Shown here: one piece after another, positions 49,292 to 62,344 of the stretch
How the letters are laid out: the number at the start of each line of letters is the position of its first letter
How positions within the stretch are numbered: position 1 is the stretch's first letter
Assembly (NCBI GenBank): GCA_030407085.1
Contig: CM059582.1
Coordinates: 2,790,001-2,854,000 of the forward strand
DNA from: Trichopria drosophilae
Lineage: Eukaryota; Arthropoda; Insecta; Hymenoptera; Diapriidae
Direction of reading: 5' to 3'
DNA length: 64,000 bases
Program-made: the position numbers and the translations under genes
Notes under the pieces: generated by a model
What the model was told of the DNA's origin: nothing
The model's input: the letters and a program-made list of their open reading frames with translations, nothing else
Databases searched by the model: none

Positions 49292-49345
49292 AAACCACTG
49301 GAGCTTTCGATTCAAAAGTCACGGGTTCGATTCTCGGCTAATCCT
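49292..49345 (+). repeat. tRNA-like 3-prime half
   Basis: GGAGCTTTCGATTCAAAAG resembles an anticodon arm and TCACGGGTTCGATTCTCGG a T-arm with B-box. There is no D-arm or acceptor pairing, so it is a fragment. Confidence 0.45.
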
Positions 49346-52300
49346 AATTTTTTTACGGTAAAAAAAAAATTAGAAAAGTAAAAATCGATTATGTCAATTT
49401 ATTTTTTCAGTATCTTCGGAATTGTGCAGACTAGTTCAGAAATGAAAAATTGAAATAAGAATTTCTTCTAATTTCTTGACTCAAAGCATTTTCCACGGTA
49501 CCACGTGAACATAATACCCCATTTATATAGAGTTACGAAAAAAGCGATTTTGAAACACATTATTTTATCATTGGGTTTTATTACAGATAAATGACACTAA
49601 AATGGTATATTATTTATACCTAAACGTATTATTATACTGAAATATTCGTTTGCAAACTTTAATGGAATGACTAAAAGCAGATCAATTGTGGTAAATAGTG
49701 GGTGTGCCTAAAACGCAATGGCAGTATTTTCTCGTTTTCTTCTCATCGATCTGATAAAACTGAAACAATTCCGACATTCCCATCAATAAAAGAGATTATT
49801 TTAGAATCGGCTTAATTATAGATATCTTTAGATTCAAACATAGATATTCTTCGTGCGATCAGAGCTGTCTCTGTTCAGTTTTGAGAAAATTTAGAAAGCA
49901 AATTTCGGATATCCATCGTTATCTTATTTCCTTCATCTTTTTCATACGTCATCTTGAGGTGGTATTTTTGTTTCGAATAATGACATCTCTTATATTAACC
50001 GTTAAAAATGATTAATTAAGACAACTCGTTTTTACAATTGAATATTTGGTAATCAATAAAGTGTTTCTAATTTATTAAATTTAATTCTTCTCCATCTGAA
50101 TTGCAATTTTCTTTCTTAAACGTCTCAGCAAAAAATTTCTCGCAAAATATTGAAAATTATGAAAATAATATGTTGTCTTGAATGAAAATAAAGTAATTCT
50201 TAATAAAGAAGTTAAGGAGAATCCAACAGATTTCCAACAGAAAATAATTTTATTCCTCTGATTTTGTACCCAGTCTTTAAAATTTTTTAAATAAATGTTT
50301 TTCAACCTTGCCAAGTAACAGTAGATTTATAACGTGTATAAGGTTCATTTGTTCATGGTTCAATGATTTATCAATTTAGAAGGAAATTCATCTTGAATGA
50401 AAATTTTCACACGTTTGAAACAAGTTTCTTGAAAATAAGACGTTGCAGTAATATTCATCAGTCTTCGTATTCTTCGAGAAAAATAATGTAGAAATGAAGG
50501 ATCGTATGTCAAAAGCAAAACTGTCAGCGCTTGACTATGCAAATATAATTAAGGAAATACAAATTCCATTTAAAATGGACAAACAATTCAGTAAATTTAT
50601 GCATCTTTTCTTATTTCTTATTGAACATTCTATGCAGCTCTTATGACGCAGACGTGACTACAATATATCAACTTCACACCTTCATTTATTTGTTATTTTA
50701 CTAAATGAAAATCACTGAAATTTGACAATAATAAATATACAAATAATCAGCAGAAAGAAATATTTAAGTCAGGTTCACTTATGATGAACAAATAAGATTT
50801 TTGCAAATCTACTTTATAATAGCTTTTCTTCTAAAACCAAAAGTCCCCCTGAACGATATGTTGTATACAAAAATGAAATTCGGTGAATATTTTGGAATGG
50901 TTCTAAATTTTCGAAAAACAAGAGGTTCAAACTAATCAGACGTCAGAGCGGTCCAGAAACCTTTCCAGCTTTTTCGAGAAGCCCAAAGAAATATTTCTAA
51001 TATCTTTGCAAATCTCCGAAATCATACTTTGAATGAAAACCGAAATTTTTTTCAGAAAATAGAACCATGGAATTTATACATTTATCGAAGAAATCATTAA
51101 ATTACACTGTTGTCATTACAAAATGAGAATATACATGTAGCCGAGACTAATTAAAACTTCATACCAAGAATCAATAGTTTAAGAAATGAGTTCATTCCAG
51201 CTGATCAAACCTCAATGAAGAGCGTTGTACGAGCATCTGGTATCAATTTAAAGTTTCGGATCATTTTTTTCCATTATAGATAAATACGAAAGACTCATGA
51301 TTTCGAGGTACGGAATTTATGAAAATATTAAATTTCGCATTGGTAAAATGCAATCATTTCAAAATTATTTGTTCAAATCTGTATTACATTTAATTTGTAA
51401 TTCGTATTTATCAGAAATATCCATCTTTGGGAAATATTGAACAATACATTAATGAATTACATTATGAAATTAATTTTCCGCGGTTTTCTTTACTTGTCTA
51501 TCTGTCTCACTGCGTTGGAATAATAATACGAATATTGCAAATTATGTTAATTGCGAAAGAATTTTAGGAAATATACAATGAAAGCTTTCATCGACATTGA
51601 AACGAATCCAATAAAATTAATTGATGGCGATCATTTTCGCTGTAAAGCAATGGGCAGTATTACCCTCAAAAACATTTCATTGAAATAATGACGACACAAC
51701 AATTAAATTACAAAACAAATTTTTTTTTAAAAAGCAGCAAATTTGTGCGTTGTGAAGTTCGAAGAGTGCAAATGCCACCGATGACCCAGTTTTCTCGCAA
51801 AATAGTCTCGAAACGGGAGAGTTTTTAATGACAGACCATTAGGAATAAAATGAATATCAGTCGTCTACATTCATAGTTAATATAGTTGTTGGGTTTTTGT
51901 TCAAAATTCAAACTTTTTTGAAAACTTCATGAGTTTTTCTGAAAGTCATTCATTAATGTTAACATATCATTAGACACTTGGCCGTAACATGTTTGTGAGT
52001 CTATGCAGAGAATTATAATTAATTTAAAATACTAGTAATTGTAGGCTTGGGCATACTAATTTCATATGTTTTTAGTCGGTTTATAATCGTCCTGTCGAGA
52101 GTGCATTTATGGTAAGATGAAATTTCCAGCGTTTTACCGGAATCAAACATTTCTTCAATTTTTTTCAACAATGTTAACGGCGTAATGACAGGCGTAGTTA
52201 TTTAACCTTTAATATATGGTGTCTTTCGCAAAAATGCTTTACGTGTATCAACTGGTTTTATACATAACGAACATATAACATAGTCTCTAGTGAATAATTC

Positions 52301-55300
52301 GATATTATAAAAATAATATTTTACTTCTGGCTCTCGAGTTTTTATCGTTTTTTATTAATATGTTAATATTAGTGTAAACATAGTAACATTTACTTCGTTT
52401 CCAGGTAACGAGATGTTACACTAATATATACACAATTCACTAATTTATTTAGTGTCAGTCAAATGCTATTTTTGTATGCTTCGAAACTGTTGTATAAATT
52501 GAATGACTACCAATTTCGAATAATAGGTTTTAATAATAGTCATATTTTTTTATTACCAATAGCTGATAAATGTTGATTGAAATGTACATTCATTTTTTTC
52601 CTTTTTTAGTACCGTTTCACGTTTATCCATTCACATAATTTCGTTTTATTTTTCATAGTTTATACTAGTACTTCTATTTGTATTAATCACTGAACAATTT
52701 TCATAGTGGTAGGTAAAAAAACTACCTTTATGAATATAAATATTTACTGAACAATATATTTGTTATCCATTTAGTTTCAAAATGGATTATTTGTTATTAC
52801 AATGTTTTTAAGGAAAGAAGGATTCATTTAGTTTCTAAATACTGTATATCAACTGTTGAGGATCATCAGTGAAGAAATAATAATGTATAATGGATTTAAA
52901 TAACATATGAAACAGTGCTAATTAATAAGTAATTTTAGAATGTTTTTGTTGTTAATCGTCTTCTATTCGAGCAAATAATTTTTTTACAGAACAAGAATTG
53001 AATATTACTCAGAGTTTTTATTTTGTACCTGCATTTTAGAAACCATTTAATACAAATTAATTTAAATTATCATATAATTAACTAATTAATTATTGCTAAT
53101 ATGCAAATAATTTTGCATTTAAAACTTTCATTTTGATTTATAAACTATTCAGAATAAAATGATTTAAACCGCAACAAACGCAGATGTTCATTGTACAAAG
53201 TATTTCAAAAACATTCCTTATTACTGTATTAAAAAAGTTTTCATCTGAAAGGATCTAGAGCGTTATTCAGTGACAAACTTTCATTTTGCGAATTTCATTT
53301 TGTTATAACTGCGGCTCGAACATAGAATAGTAAAGTTTTAACAACGGATATTTGGTATTGTGTGCTGTACGTAATTTATCTTCCACAGCAGCGTTAGGAA
53401 AAATTACGATTTCTCAATTTCTAAAAAATATGTACTCGAAAATTGCGAAAACATATTTTTCTATCAAAGTTTGGTAAAAAATTCATTGTCATAATGACAG
53501 TCAAGTCCACCCTATTGGACTTTATAATTTTAAAATTCTGATGTGGGATTTGAAATCAGCATCCGCCAATCCAATTTTTTGCCGGTTAAAACACGTTTCG
53601 TATAATACGTGTATATGATAAACATACATTAAACGATAGTTTAATAAACGTTTATATCTTATACATAAACCCTAAACCATTCTTAAACCAAATTTACAGT
53701 ATAATAAACGTATATTATACGATAGTGTTTCTATTCGGTTGTTATGATGCTAACCCCAGAAATGTAAAACTGATTATTTTTAATTAACCTACATAATCGT
53801 ATAAATGCGATATCAAACTAGTTTAATAATTAAAACAGTTGATTTTATTATATTGTTTTAGATCAACTATGATGCCACCTAACACGACTAAAACGAATGT
53901 AAAATTTACTATTTTTTCATAGTTAATAGCTGAACTGCTATTTTAAATCCTAAACAATGTAATTCGGTTAATTAACCATTTTGGACATATTTAAATCGAG
54001 TATTTACTTTTTGTGTGCCTTTAATCGGCGATAGTAACCTTCCGAAAGTAGTTCAATAAACTAAGATTGTAGCTAGTGGAAGAAATGTAGAAATTATTTG
54101 AATATACACAATTATGAACCAAAATAAAATATAGAGTAATTAACTTCCATAACGAAAAAATAGTTCTTTTTCATACTTCCTGGTAAACTACCCAACGGAT
54201 TCTTTTAAGTGTTTTATCAAAATAGACTTCACTCTTAGTAATGATAGTGCTGTCCTAACAAAACACGAAACAAATGCTGAAGTCAAAATGGTCATCAATT
54301 TGAATAACGGTTGAAACGTTCTACCTTTCCCTTTAAAACGTGATTCTATACATGTGCCATAACGCCCCAGGCTATCCTAATTACGAAAATCAATACAATG
54401 GAACTGACATCTAAATATTACGGACAAGCATTCTAAAATATTTTGAAAAATTGAACTAATTTTTAAAATTTTGTATGAAATAGTAAATAAATTAAGGATA
54501 ATTTTACTAAGTACTTATTGTTGTTATTATTTTTTATGACTTTTTTTAGTACGATTTCATATATTAGTTGAAATTATTAACACAATTGTCAATAACTTAT
54601 TACTAGAAAATTTACATATTTATATTTTAGTATTTTAACTTTTATAGTCAACGTAATGCTTAATTTACACGGGAATTTAGGAATAAATCTTTCGAAATTA
54701 ATACTTTTACGATCAATTGGATAATAAAACGAGCATTACATAGAGAAATTTATGTAATACCATAATGATAATATGTCAAAATGAGTGAACATACCACACA
54801 ATCGTCAGGATAATTGCGACAATTTCGATGAGGGAATATCGAAAATTGTTCCAGAATGATTCAGCGTGTGCTTATTGTTATTAATGACATGGGAAATGCT
54901 GCGTTTAATTATGACGCTCATAACGTAACCGATGAAAATGTATTATTTTCGCATGTGCAAAGGGACTTCGTGATTTTTGAAAATGTGATTTCAATTTTTT
55001 CGCCATTATCTAATTATTCAAAACTGCGGGTGGGAAATTTGTCGGGAAAAGTGTCGGATAGGGAAATTAATCACCAACGTCGACTAATTGCATCATTACT
55101 TACATTTGATGCTGGTAACTAGTGCAATTACCATGTACAGAAATAAATTCATTCCCTAAAATATATATGATGAGGAAAAATGCACGACCTCAATGTTCTC
55201 TCTTCGGTGAGCTATAATTTATGCCTTAATTGCTTATTAACGCTAATCTTTCGGTTGGGAATTCTCAATATAGATTGCGGTCTAGTTGGTATTTTGGGTA

Positions 55301-55640
55301 GAATATTTCAATATCAAAATTAGGTTTATACGGTATTCAATTGTTATCAAAGTTAATGAACTATTATTTAAAACGATTTATTTTACTTTACCTACGTTTA
55401 GTACTTTCTGTTGTTTGTTTTAGTAGATTTTACTTGTTTTGTTTTGAGAATTATGTTTTGAAAGCATTGTTTGATTCAATTTTGAAAAAACTATTATTGA
55501 AAGTAGTTACATTTCTAATTCAAGTGAATATAACATTATTTAGCGAATAATATCAGCTCTTTAAATATTTTTTTTTAAACACACTTTGTTGATATACAGT
55601 ATTAATCAACATAATAAAGGAATAATGAAGAAGATTTAAC
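49346..55640. other. AT-rich intergenic or intronic DNA
   Basis: No gene recognised. The only structure noted is an imperfect hairpin near 52364-52428. An 88-aa + ORF at 54856-55122 has no recognised domain. Confidence 0.4.
52364..52428. repeat. Imperfect hairpin
   Basis: ATATTAGTGTAAACAT pairs with ATGTTACACTAATAT across a loop of about 37 nt, with one bulged base. Confidence 0.5.
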
Positions 55641-55659
55641 CGCTGTTATCACCTGCCTT

Positions 55660-56075
55660 CACAGATGCACAATTCGCATTTTCAAGTAATCCGCGTATGC
55701 AAATAACTATGCAAATGAATATGCAAATAAAACGCTGAAACGAAGTATTCTATTTTGAAAAATGTTTATTCCGCGTGTAAACAAACGTAAATAAATTCCT
55801 TTTCCGGTTTCGAATATATGCAAAAATATTCCGACAACGCCCTAAGAGAAATCCGAATTTGTCGCGTTGACATTATAATGACGTACGTTAGACAAATTGC
55901 AAACAAAAAATTCGCGACATTTCATCACCGCAATTGTCGCAATTGATGCCGCAATTACGGCAATTGTGGGCGTCCTCGTAAAACCGCGTCTCACGGACGC
56001 CAATGGACCAGGGTGAAAAAAATGCATGGTAGCCTCGTATAAAAAGGATATCGCATGTATAAACACGAGCAGGGA
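55660..56075 (+). promoter_or_regulatory. TATA promoter-like region with octamer triplet and GCAATT cluster
   Basis: Three ATGCAAAT octamers lie at 55697, 55709 and 55721 (exact 12-bp spacing). Four GCAATT words lie at 55930, 55939, 55951 and 55960. CCAAT follows at about 56001, and a strong TATA box TATAAAAAGG at 56038-56047 predicts a start near 56068. CACGTG occurs just downstream (about 56083 and 56137). The ordered set looks like an enhancer plus core promoter on the + strand. No recognisable coding exon follows. Confidence 0.4.
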
Positions 56076-57279
56076 TATTCGACACGTGCCAAACTTGGAA
56101 TTTCGATACAATTTTTTTTATTCTTGCCAAGTCACGTGCCGCGATGGAGATTGGACCGGAGCTTTTTCGAATTGCTAAAAATGACCTTTCAAAGATTATG
56201 GGGGATTTTTGTGAGAGGGCTGAGATCGAATTCATTTATTGGCGAATTTAGGTGAATTCACAGTAGCGAAAAATATTTTTTTTGTGCCTTGTATATCCCA
56301 TTTACTCCCAGGGGAGTTCAGGGTATGATCTGCTCATCGTTTTTTATAGGTAATCCTGTCAACGGCATAGTACAAATTATGTTCTTATATTATTTCATGC
56401 ATAAAAAAAAAATTGTATCGATTCACTCTGTATTGGATAATACATTTTGATACTTTAAGAACATTGAGTTTACAAACATTTTTAAAATATTAAATATGGT
56501 TATAAAAAACAACGAATTTTCTTGAAGGAATTTCATCTTTTATGTCTATATAAATTTCATAAGAAAAATCAAAATCCACAAGCATGACACTTTTTTAAGC
56601 ACAAAATTGTTCGTTAATTCCCTACAAGAAGAAAAAATAAACTCAACTACTAATTTTGTAAATATACTACTATTTTATTAAAAAATTTTGTTCTACAGAT
56701 ATTTATTAATGACATTTTGAATAATTGAATCGATTTATTTATATGAATACGCATTTTATAACTACATTAATCCGTCTTTATAATTGTTTAGAGTTTTCTA
56801 CATGTTTATGTATTAGAAACTAACTTTGTACCTAACAGATTATTCAGATTAGCTTTGCAGCACCAAAGAACCCATCTAACTTTTTCAAACTGGCAGAAAA
56901 TTGGTTAAATTTTAAGCAGTTAAAACAATAAATTCATTGAGTGCGACAGACCATAATGTTTGATATTTTTTCATTTAAATCGCGGTAACGAAATGAATAC
57001 GAGGCGTGTTGCACGAATAAATTAAAATTGTGAAACACGCTGCACAGCTTCCTCATTAATTAGAATTGTCTTTTGTCGACTATATTAATTCATTTTTATG
57101 CGTAACAAAAATGTTTTTTATTATCTTAATTACATTCGTATTTTAAATAGATACAGTTAAAATATCAAAATACTTGAATTTATCAAGAAGTAGCATTAAC
57201 TGGACGATATACAGATTTACGCTAAAGTGGGAAGATTCCAAAAAGGAGGTTTTTCGTTTTTAGTAATTTTGAAAAACCT
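56076..57279. other. AT-rich DNA downstream of the TATA-like site
   Basis: Small ORFs on both strands to 56255 are not recognised. The rest shows no features. Confidence 0.35.
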
Positions 57280-57700
57280 AATAAGAAATTATAGATGATT
57301 TACATAAATTCATAGGAATTTCGGATAAATTCTTCCAATACTCCGACAAATTCTTTGGGGAAATTCCGAATGATGCGAACAAAATTAGACAAATTCGTTA
57401 GGATTTAAAGAAATTGGTACAAATCCGGAGTAATTCTTAAATATTTGGAGAAGAATCATAAGAATTCGTAAATATTCGTAATTCTGAAAGATGGGACAAA
57501 ATTGGAAACATTCTTTAGGATTAAGAAAAATTCTTACAAATTCGATTTAATTCGTAAATAATCCCGGAAAAAATTCGTGAGAATTCGTAGATATTCGTAA
57601 TAATTCACAGAAGTTTGTAGTGATTCCTGGAAATTGACAATAATTCATATGAATTACTAAGAATCTGTCGAAATTTGCAGAAATTCGTAAGAATTTACCT
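57280..57700 (+). repeat. Decanucleotide array 1 (AATT every 10 bp)
   Basis: A diverged tandem array of 10-bp units, consensus about NAATTCGTAR. From 57571 to 57700, thirteen successive decamers keep the A(A/T)TT(C/T) core at the same position without slippage. Earlier units are more diverged and show small phase shifts. Confidence 0.85.
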
Positions 57701-57754
57701 TAACGATAACCTTTTGTGTTATAATTAATTTCGCTGGAGGAAACGGTATCATCA

Positions 57755-58034
57755 GGTCCGAAAATTCCACATTTGACTTAGAAGCAGGAATTATATAGAA
57801 GTTCCAAACTTGACCTGGCAAGCCTCCAATTTCGGTTATGTTGAAATGACCTTAGTGACCTTTGAGTCAACCATTGTCCTCATCATGGTTCTGACTGAAG
57901 TCACTATCAACCAATGCAATTACACCCACAACATTAAAATTAACCTCAAAGGTGACCATCGAGTATGATGGGTATTAAAATTACTTCGATAATGATTTCA
58001 ATTTTTTTAAATCGTCTTGGGAAAATTTCGGACC
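57755..58034. mobile_element. Possible MITE with GGTCCGAAAATT ends
   Basis: GGTCCGAAAATTCC at 57755 is mirrored by GGAAAATTTCGGACC ending at 58034, giving a 280-bp unit. No target-site duplication is evident. It lies just after decamer array 1. Confidence 0.35.
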
Positions 58035-59560
58035 AAAAGTTAAGTAAGGACCCTTGTGATTTCTACATTATTGTAAATACTTATTTTCAACTGACTAATT
58101 CAAATTAGTTAATAATTTACACCAGGTGTAATAAATAAAATTAAATTAATAAAAGCTTTAATAGAATATTAAAAAGATGTAAATTCGAATAAATATAAAA
58201 AATGAACAAATTAACGGAAAAAGAACCTCTTTCTGTGGACAATGTATTTCTTAATTTACCACAACCATGTATTAATTTCCAATCTGATGAATGAAAAAAC
58301 AACACCGTGTGATTCTTGATGACGTATAGTATACACAAAGCTTTAATTAAAATTACGCGTGTGGAATAAATGTGAAAATATGAATGCATCTTGTTAATTC
58401 GCAATGAGTAATCTGATTGCGAGGAAAGGTACGATGTGAAATTTTAGCGTAATAAATTGTTCAAACGTAAATAATAAATGTATATTTATTAATTAACAAA
58501 TATTTCATATTCGGTTAACAGCTACCCAAGTTCATTATAACAGATTCGTTGATTACAAAATAGAAGAAAAATCCTAGTACAAACAGTAATTAATTTTTAC
58601 TGTAGTAATAATCAAATTCACACTAAATAATTCATTTTGCAAAATTCGTTTCTGTCATAATAAATCGCAATATCGTTCAAATTCTGCGTCAGAAAGTTAT
58701 CGTTTGCGTTCGATCAAATTAAGCAGGCTTTTTAATGAATTGTAAATTTAAACAAAAAGTGTTTCAACAAATTTCAAGAACAATTGAAAAGTCTATAATA
58801 AATTACTAACCAAAATTTCCAAACACAATACTTTGAATTTCAGTTTAATCTTTTTAAATTAGGACAAGATATTTTAATGTGATGAGATAATATAAAGATG
58901 GACCCATTTATATTATCTCATCACATCAAGATCATAAAGTGACCTTGCCATTTTCAACTGTAAATATATGGCAAATTGTTAAAATCAAAAATAGTTCAAT
59001 GCTCAAGAAGAAAATGGGACTTTTCAGTGTTATTTATGGCGGTAAAGAAATAAATTATTTAACGAAGGCAAAAACGTTTTAAATCGACATCAGAGAGCGC
59101 AATCACGTGACATCATTTTGTTTGAAAAACCCCAATATATTACACAAAACAATCAATTGAGAATTAACATAAGAAATTATATTCTGTTGATGTACGCTCT
59201 GGCATAGACTGTTGTATCTCGAGTAGAAAACCATGTCTATAACGAGTGCGGAAAACAGCTGTGGCAGCGCAGCGACAGTCACGATTGAGACTAGCGGCGG
59301 AAAGAATAACTACATGATTCACACAAATATTTACAGATTCGCCCATATTTACTATTTCGTATTGTTGTTTTTGATAGAATTATCGTTATAATATTTTTTA
59401 CAGTTTTCTAGCAGCCTTATCTGTTTTCATTTCTAAAAATTATATTAATTTCTTATCAGTATTATAAAATTTAATTATTTAATTATTGCAATAACACAAC
59501 AAAATTACTCTACAAATATACGAAAGTATTACCAAAATATAAAAATTGAGTGGTATTTCG
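58035..59560. other. AT-rich DNA with one perfect hairpin
   Basis: No gene recognised; see the hairpin at 58877-58926. A 60-aa minus ORF at 59164-59346 in a slightly GC-richer stretch is not recognised. Confidence 0.35.
58877..58926. repeat. Perfect 20-bp stem, 10-nt loop hairpin
   Basis: ATGTGATGAGATAATATAAA at 58877-58896 and its exact reverse complement at 58907-58926, with loop GATGGACCCA. Confidence 0.95.
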
Positions 59561-60090
59561 GTTATAAAGTTCGAGAAAACGTTTGCATAAATTACCGATC
59601 GACGAGACGTTTACAGTTCTTTTTCCCGTTTATGCTATATTTTATTCCGACAATGGCTGCTTTATATCACTTTCGTGCATAGAATCGCGCAATATATTTC
59701 ACCAGTGCATCTCGGAAAACGTCGTTGGGCTCGTCGTTCTCCGCACTTTACTTAATTCGATTCTCATTAGCGACAGCGACGATACGAAATAGAATATATA
59801 AGGGACAAAAAAAAGATTTTTGTTCCGCTAGGCGACGTTTGACAATGAAGTTAGAGCACCGGATGTCGGGTTAATTCTCATGTCAGGCTCACACACTATC
59901 ATCCTTGCGTGTGCGTGCACTCACGCGTGCGTGTATTGTGGCACACACGGGTAAATCGGCTCTGATAATTATATACGCACTCGTTTCAGGAGACGCGCCG
60001 GTGTTAAGCCTTGCAGAGATTCGGACAAGAGTGTGCGTAAATGTGTGCGTGAATGTTACATTGTGCGAAATGCATTCGATGCAAGTGCGA
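59560..60090. promoter_or_regulatory. GC-richer islet with alternating GT/CG tract
   Basis: Contains TGCGTGTGCGTGCACTCACG with CGTGCGTGTATTG (alternating purine-pyrimidine, Z-DNA-prone), and GACGCGCCGGTG. The two small ORFs are composition-driven. Possible regulatory or first-exon DNA. Confidence 0.3.
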
Positions 60091-60289
60091 CACTGATAAC
60101 TAGAAATGTTGAAGAAAAAACTCGTTAACGGCCGTAAATATTTTCACGTGCACTCGCGATACTAATAAATCTATGTACTTGTACATCTGTACATTTCTTC
60201 CAATGATACTATAAAATGATACAGCAGAATGAATCCATCTTCACATCGAATGTTCGCATTCCAATATTTTAAAATTATCTTATCCCAAA

Positions 60290-61820
60290 TTTATAAAAAA
60301 TTGAAAAAATTATGAGAAATTTTTGAAGTTTAAAGAAATTAAAAATGATTTGGAGAAATCATCGTCGGATTTCGAAGAAACCCATTACAATTCGGAAAAG
60401 TCTTTTGGAAATCGAAGGGTTTCGTCAGGTTTCGAAAGCATGTATAAAATTCAGAGAATTTCGTGTCGATTTGAAGAAATTCATAAGAAACTTCTTATAA
60501 TTTGCGCAATTTGGATAAATTGCCGATGTAAAGAAACCTATAAGAATTAGGAGAAAAGCATTACGATTCGGAGGAGTACGTCAGAATTCGGAAAAATTCG
60601 AGAGGATTTGGAGAAATTCTTGTTGATTTACAGAAATTCCTAGGAATTCGGAGAGTTATTACACTGCAGAAAATTCGTAGGAATTGGAAAATTAGGAAAA
60701 ATTTAATTACGAGAGCATCATATACGATTTGGAAAATTCGAGAAATATATGAATATTCAAATAAATTCTTAAGAATTCGTAGAAATTCATGAGATTTAGA
60801 GCAATTCATAGGATTTCTGAAAATTTTCATTATAAATCGGAGGATTTCGCAAGGTTTTGTAGTACTTCGTGAAGGTTCGTAATAATTCGTGAAATATGCA
60901 CAGAAATACGTACGGATTTTAGAAATTCGTATTTGAAACAGGGAAAAATTGAGAGAATATGGCTGAAGAATAAAGTCGAAACAATCCAAAGGTATTCATT
61001 ACAACTTAAGAGAATTCGTAAAAATTTTAAGAAATTCGAGAAAATTCAAAAAATTTGTACTAACTTCGAGAAAATCGTAGAATTTGGGGAATTACTACCT
61101 GAGGATTATAAGCAATGCCCCGGAATTCAATAAAATTCGTTATAGTCCGAAAAATTCTTATGAATTCGGGGAAATTTCTTAAAATCCAAAATATTTATAA
61201 GAAGTAGGAGAAAGTTGTAAAAATTCGAGAATGGGTATGTGTAATAATTTATAAAATTTCCACAAAATGTAGAAAAAGATACGTTGAAATTCTGAGAACT
61301 TCGTAAAATTTCGGAGAAATTCAGCAAAATTTGAAGAAATTTATGAGGATTTCCTATGAATTCGAAGAAATTCAGAGAATTCCTTTCCCATTTGAAGGCA
61401 TTCATAGAAATTCCGAGAAATTTAATACCATTCGGAAAATTGGTAAAAATTGGAAGAACTACTACGTGAGAATTCGTGTGAATTCTTCAAAATCCGAGAT
61501 TTTCTTCAAATTATTATGGATTCTTTGAATTGTATGGAAAGTCTCTCAATTCTTCCTAATCGTAACGATTTTCTTAAAATTCACATGGTTCTTTTTATAT
61601 CCGCCTAATTTCGTGAAGATATTATAGACAAATACACGAATTCACACAATTCCATTGTAATTTGAAAAATTCATCAAGATTCGGAGAAATTCAATACATT
61701 ATGGAGAAATTAAACACAATTCCGAGAAATTCTTTCAATTTCTGAGAATTCTAAGGAAATTGAAGAAATGAAAGTAAATTCAGAAAATTCATAACAATTA
61801 GGAGAAATTAGGAATATATT
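60290..61820 (+). repeat. Decanucleotide array 2 (about 1.5 kb)
   Basis: The longest array of diverged 10-bp units (G/A)(A)AATTC(G/A)(T)(A/G)(G/A). The AATT core keeps one phase over long runs, for example about 21 decamers from 60721 to 60930 and about 11 from 61331 to 61440. Some neighbouring decamers pair into 20-bp units (GAATTCGTAGAAATTCATGA). ORFs of up to 142 aa inside are by-products. Confidence 0.88.
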
Positions 61821-62340
61821 TTACTTTTTAAAGAAACTACGTTCGACAATGATCCGTACCAAAGGATGGTACCTGGATCGAACGTTTTAATACGGGTCTC
61901 AGTTCAAAAGGCCCTTACGCTACATATATGCAGACCATATTTCTGCAAGCAGTACTATTTTTATATTAGATTTAGCTGTATTACTGGATCTAAAAAGTTT
62001 GTTTAGTCCATCACGACAATTTTTATCAAATGGGGTACAAAGTAAAAAATGGAACCATTGTTTATGGCATCGATTTATTTGAACAGATTGCGTGAAAATC
62101 TCTCATTAATATGTCCAATCTTGCTTATACGATTCATGATAGAGTCACAGATGGCTGACCTATATGAAACTGTTGAATTTTTGGAAAATGCATCAATAAA
62201 AAACGAATAAAGTAATAAATAAAAATCAGATGCAAAAGCGGCCAATCGTTATGAAACATTGGAATTACCGAACAAAACAGAAACCATTGATCAACCCTTT
62301 CCAGAGAGAGTTTACAACGCCATTACTTTTTATCGCTGAA
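61821..62340. other. AT-rich DNA between array 2 and the 62-kb islet
   Basis: Contains the short inverted repeat CGTTCGA...TCGAACGTT (61851-61887) around CCAAAGGATGGTACC. Nothing else recognised. Confidence 0.35.
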
Positions 62341-62344
62341 ATCC

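Noticed and set aside
52364..52428. Possible microRNA precursor
   Set aside because: The stem is only about 15 bp with a bulge and a 37-nt loop, and no known insect miRNA seed was recognised.
60561..60989. 142-aa minus-strand ORF
   Set aside because: It lies entirely inside decamer array 2; its recurring FLRI/FRNP words are translations of the 10-bp repeat.
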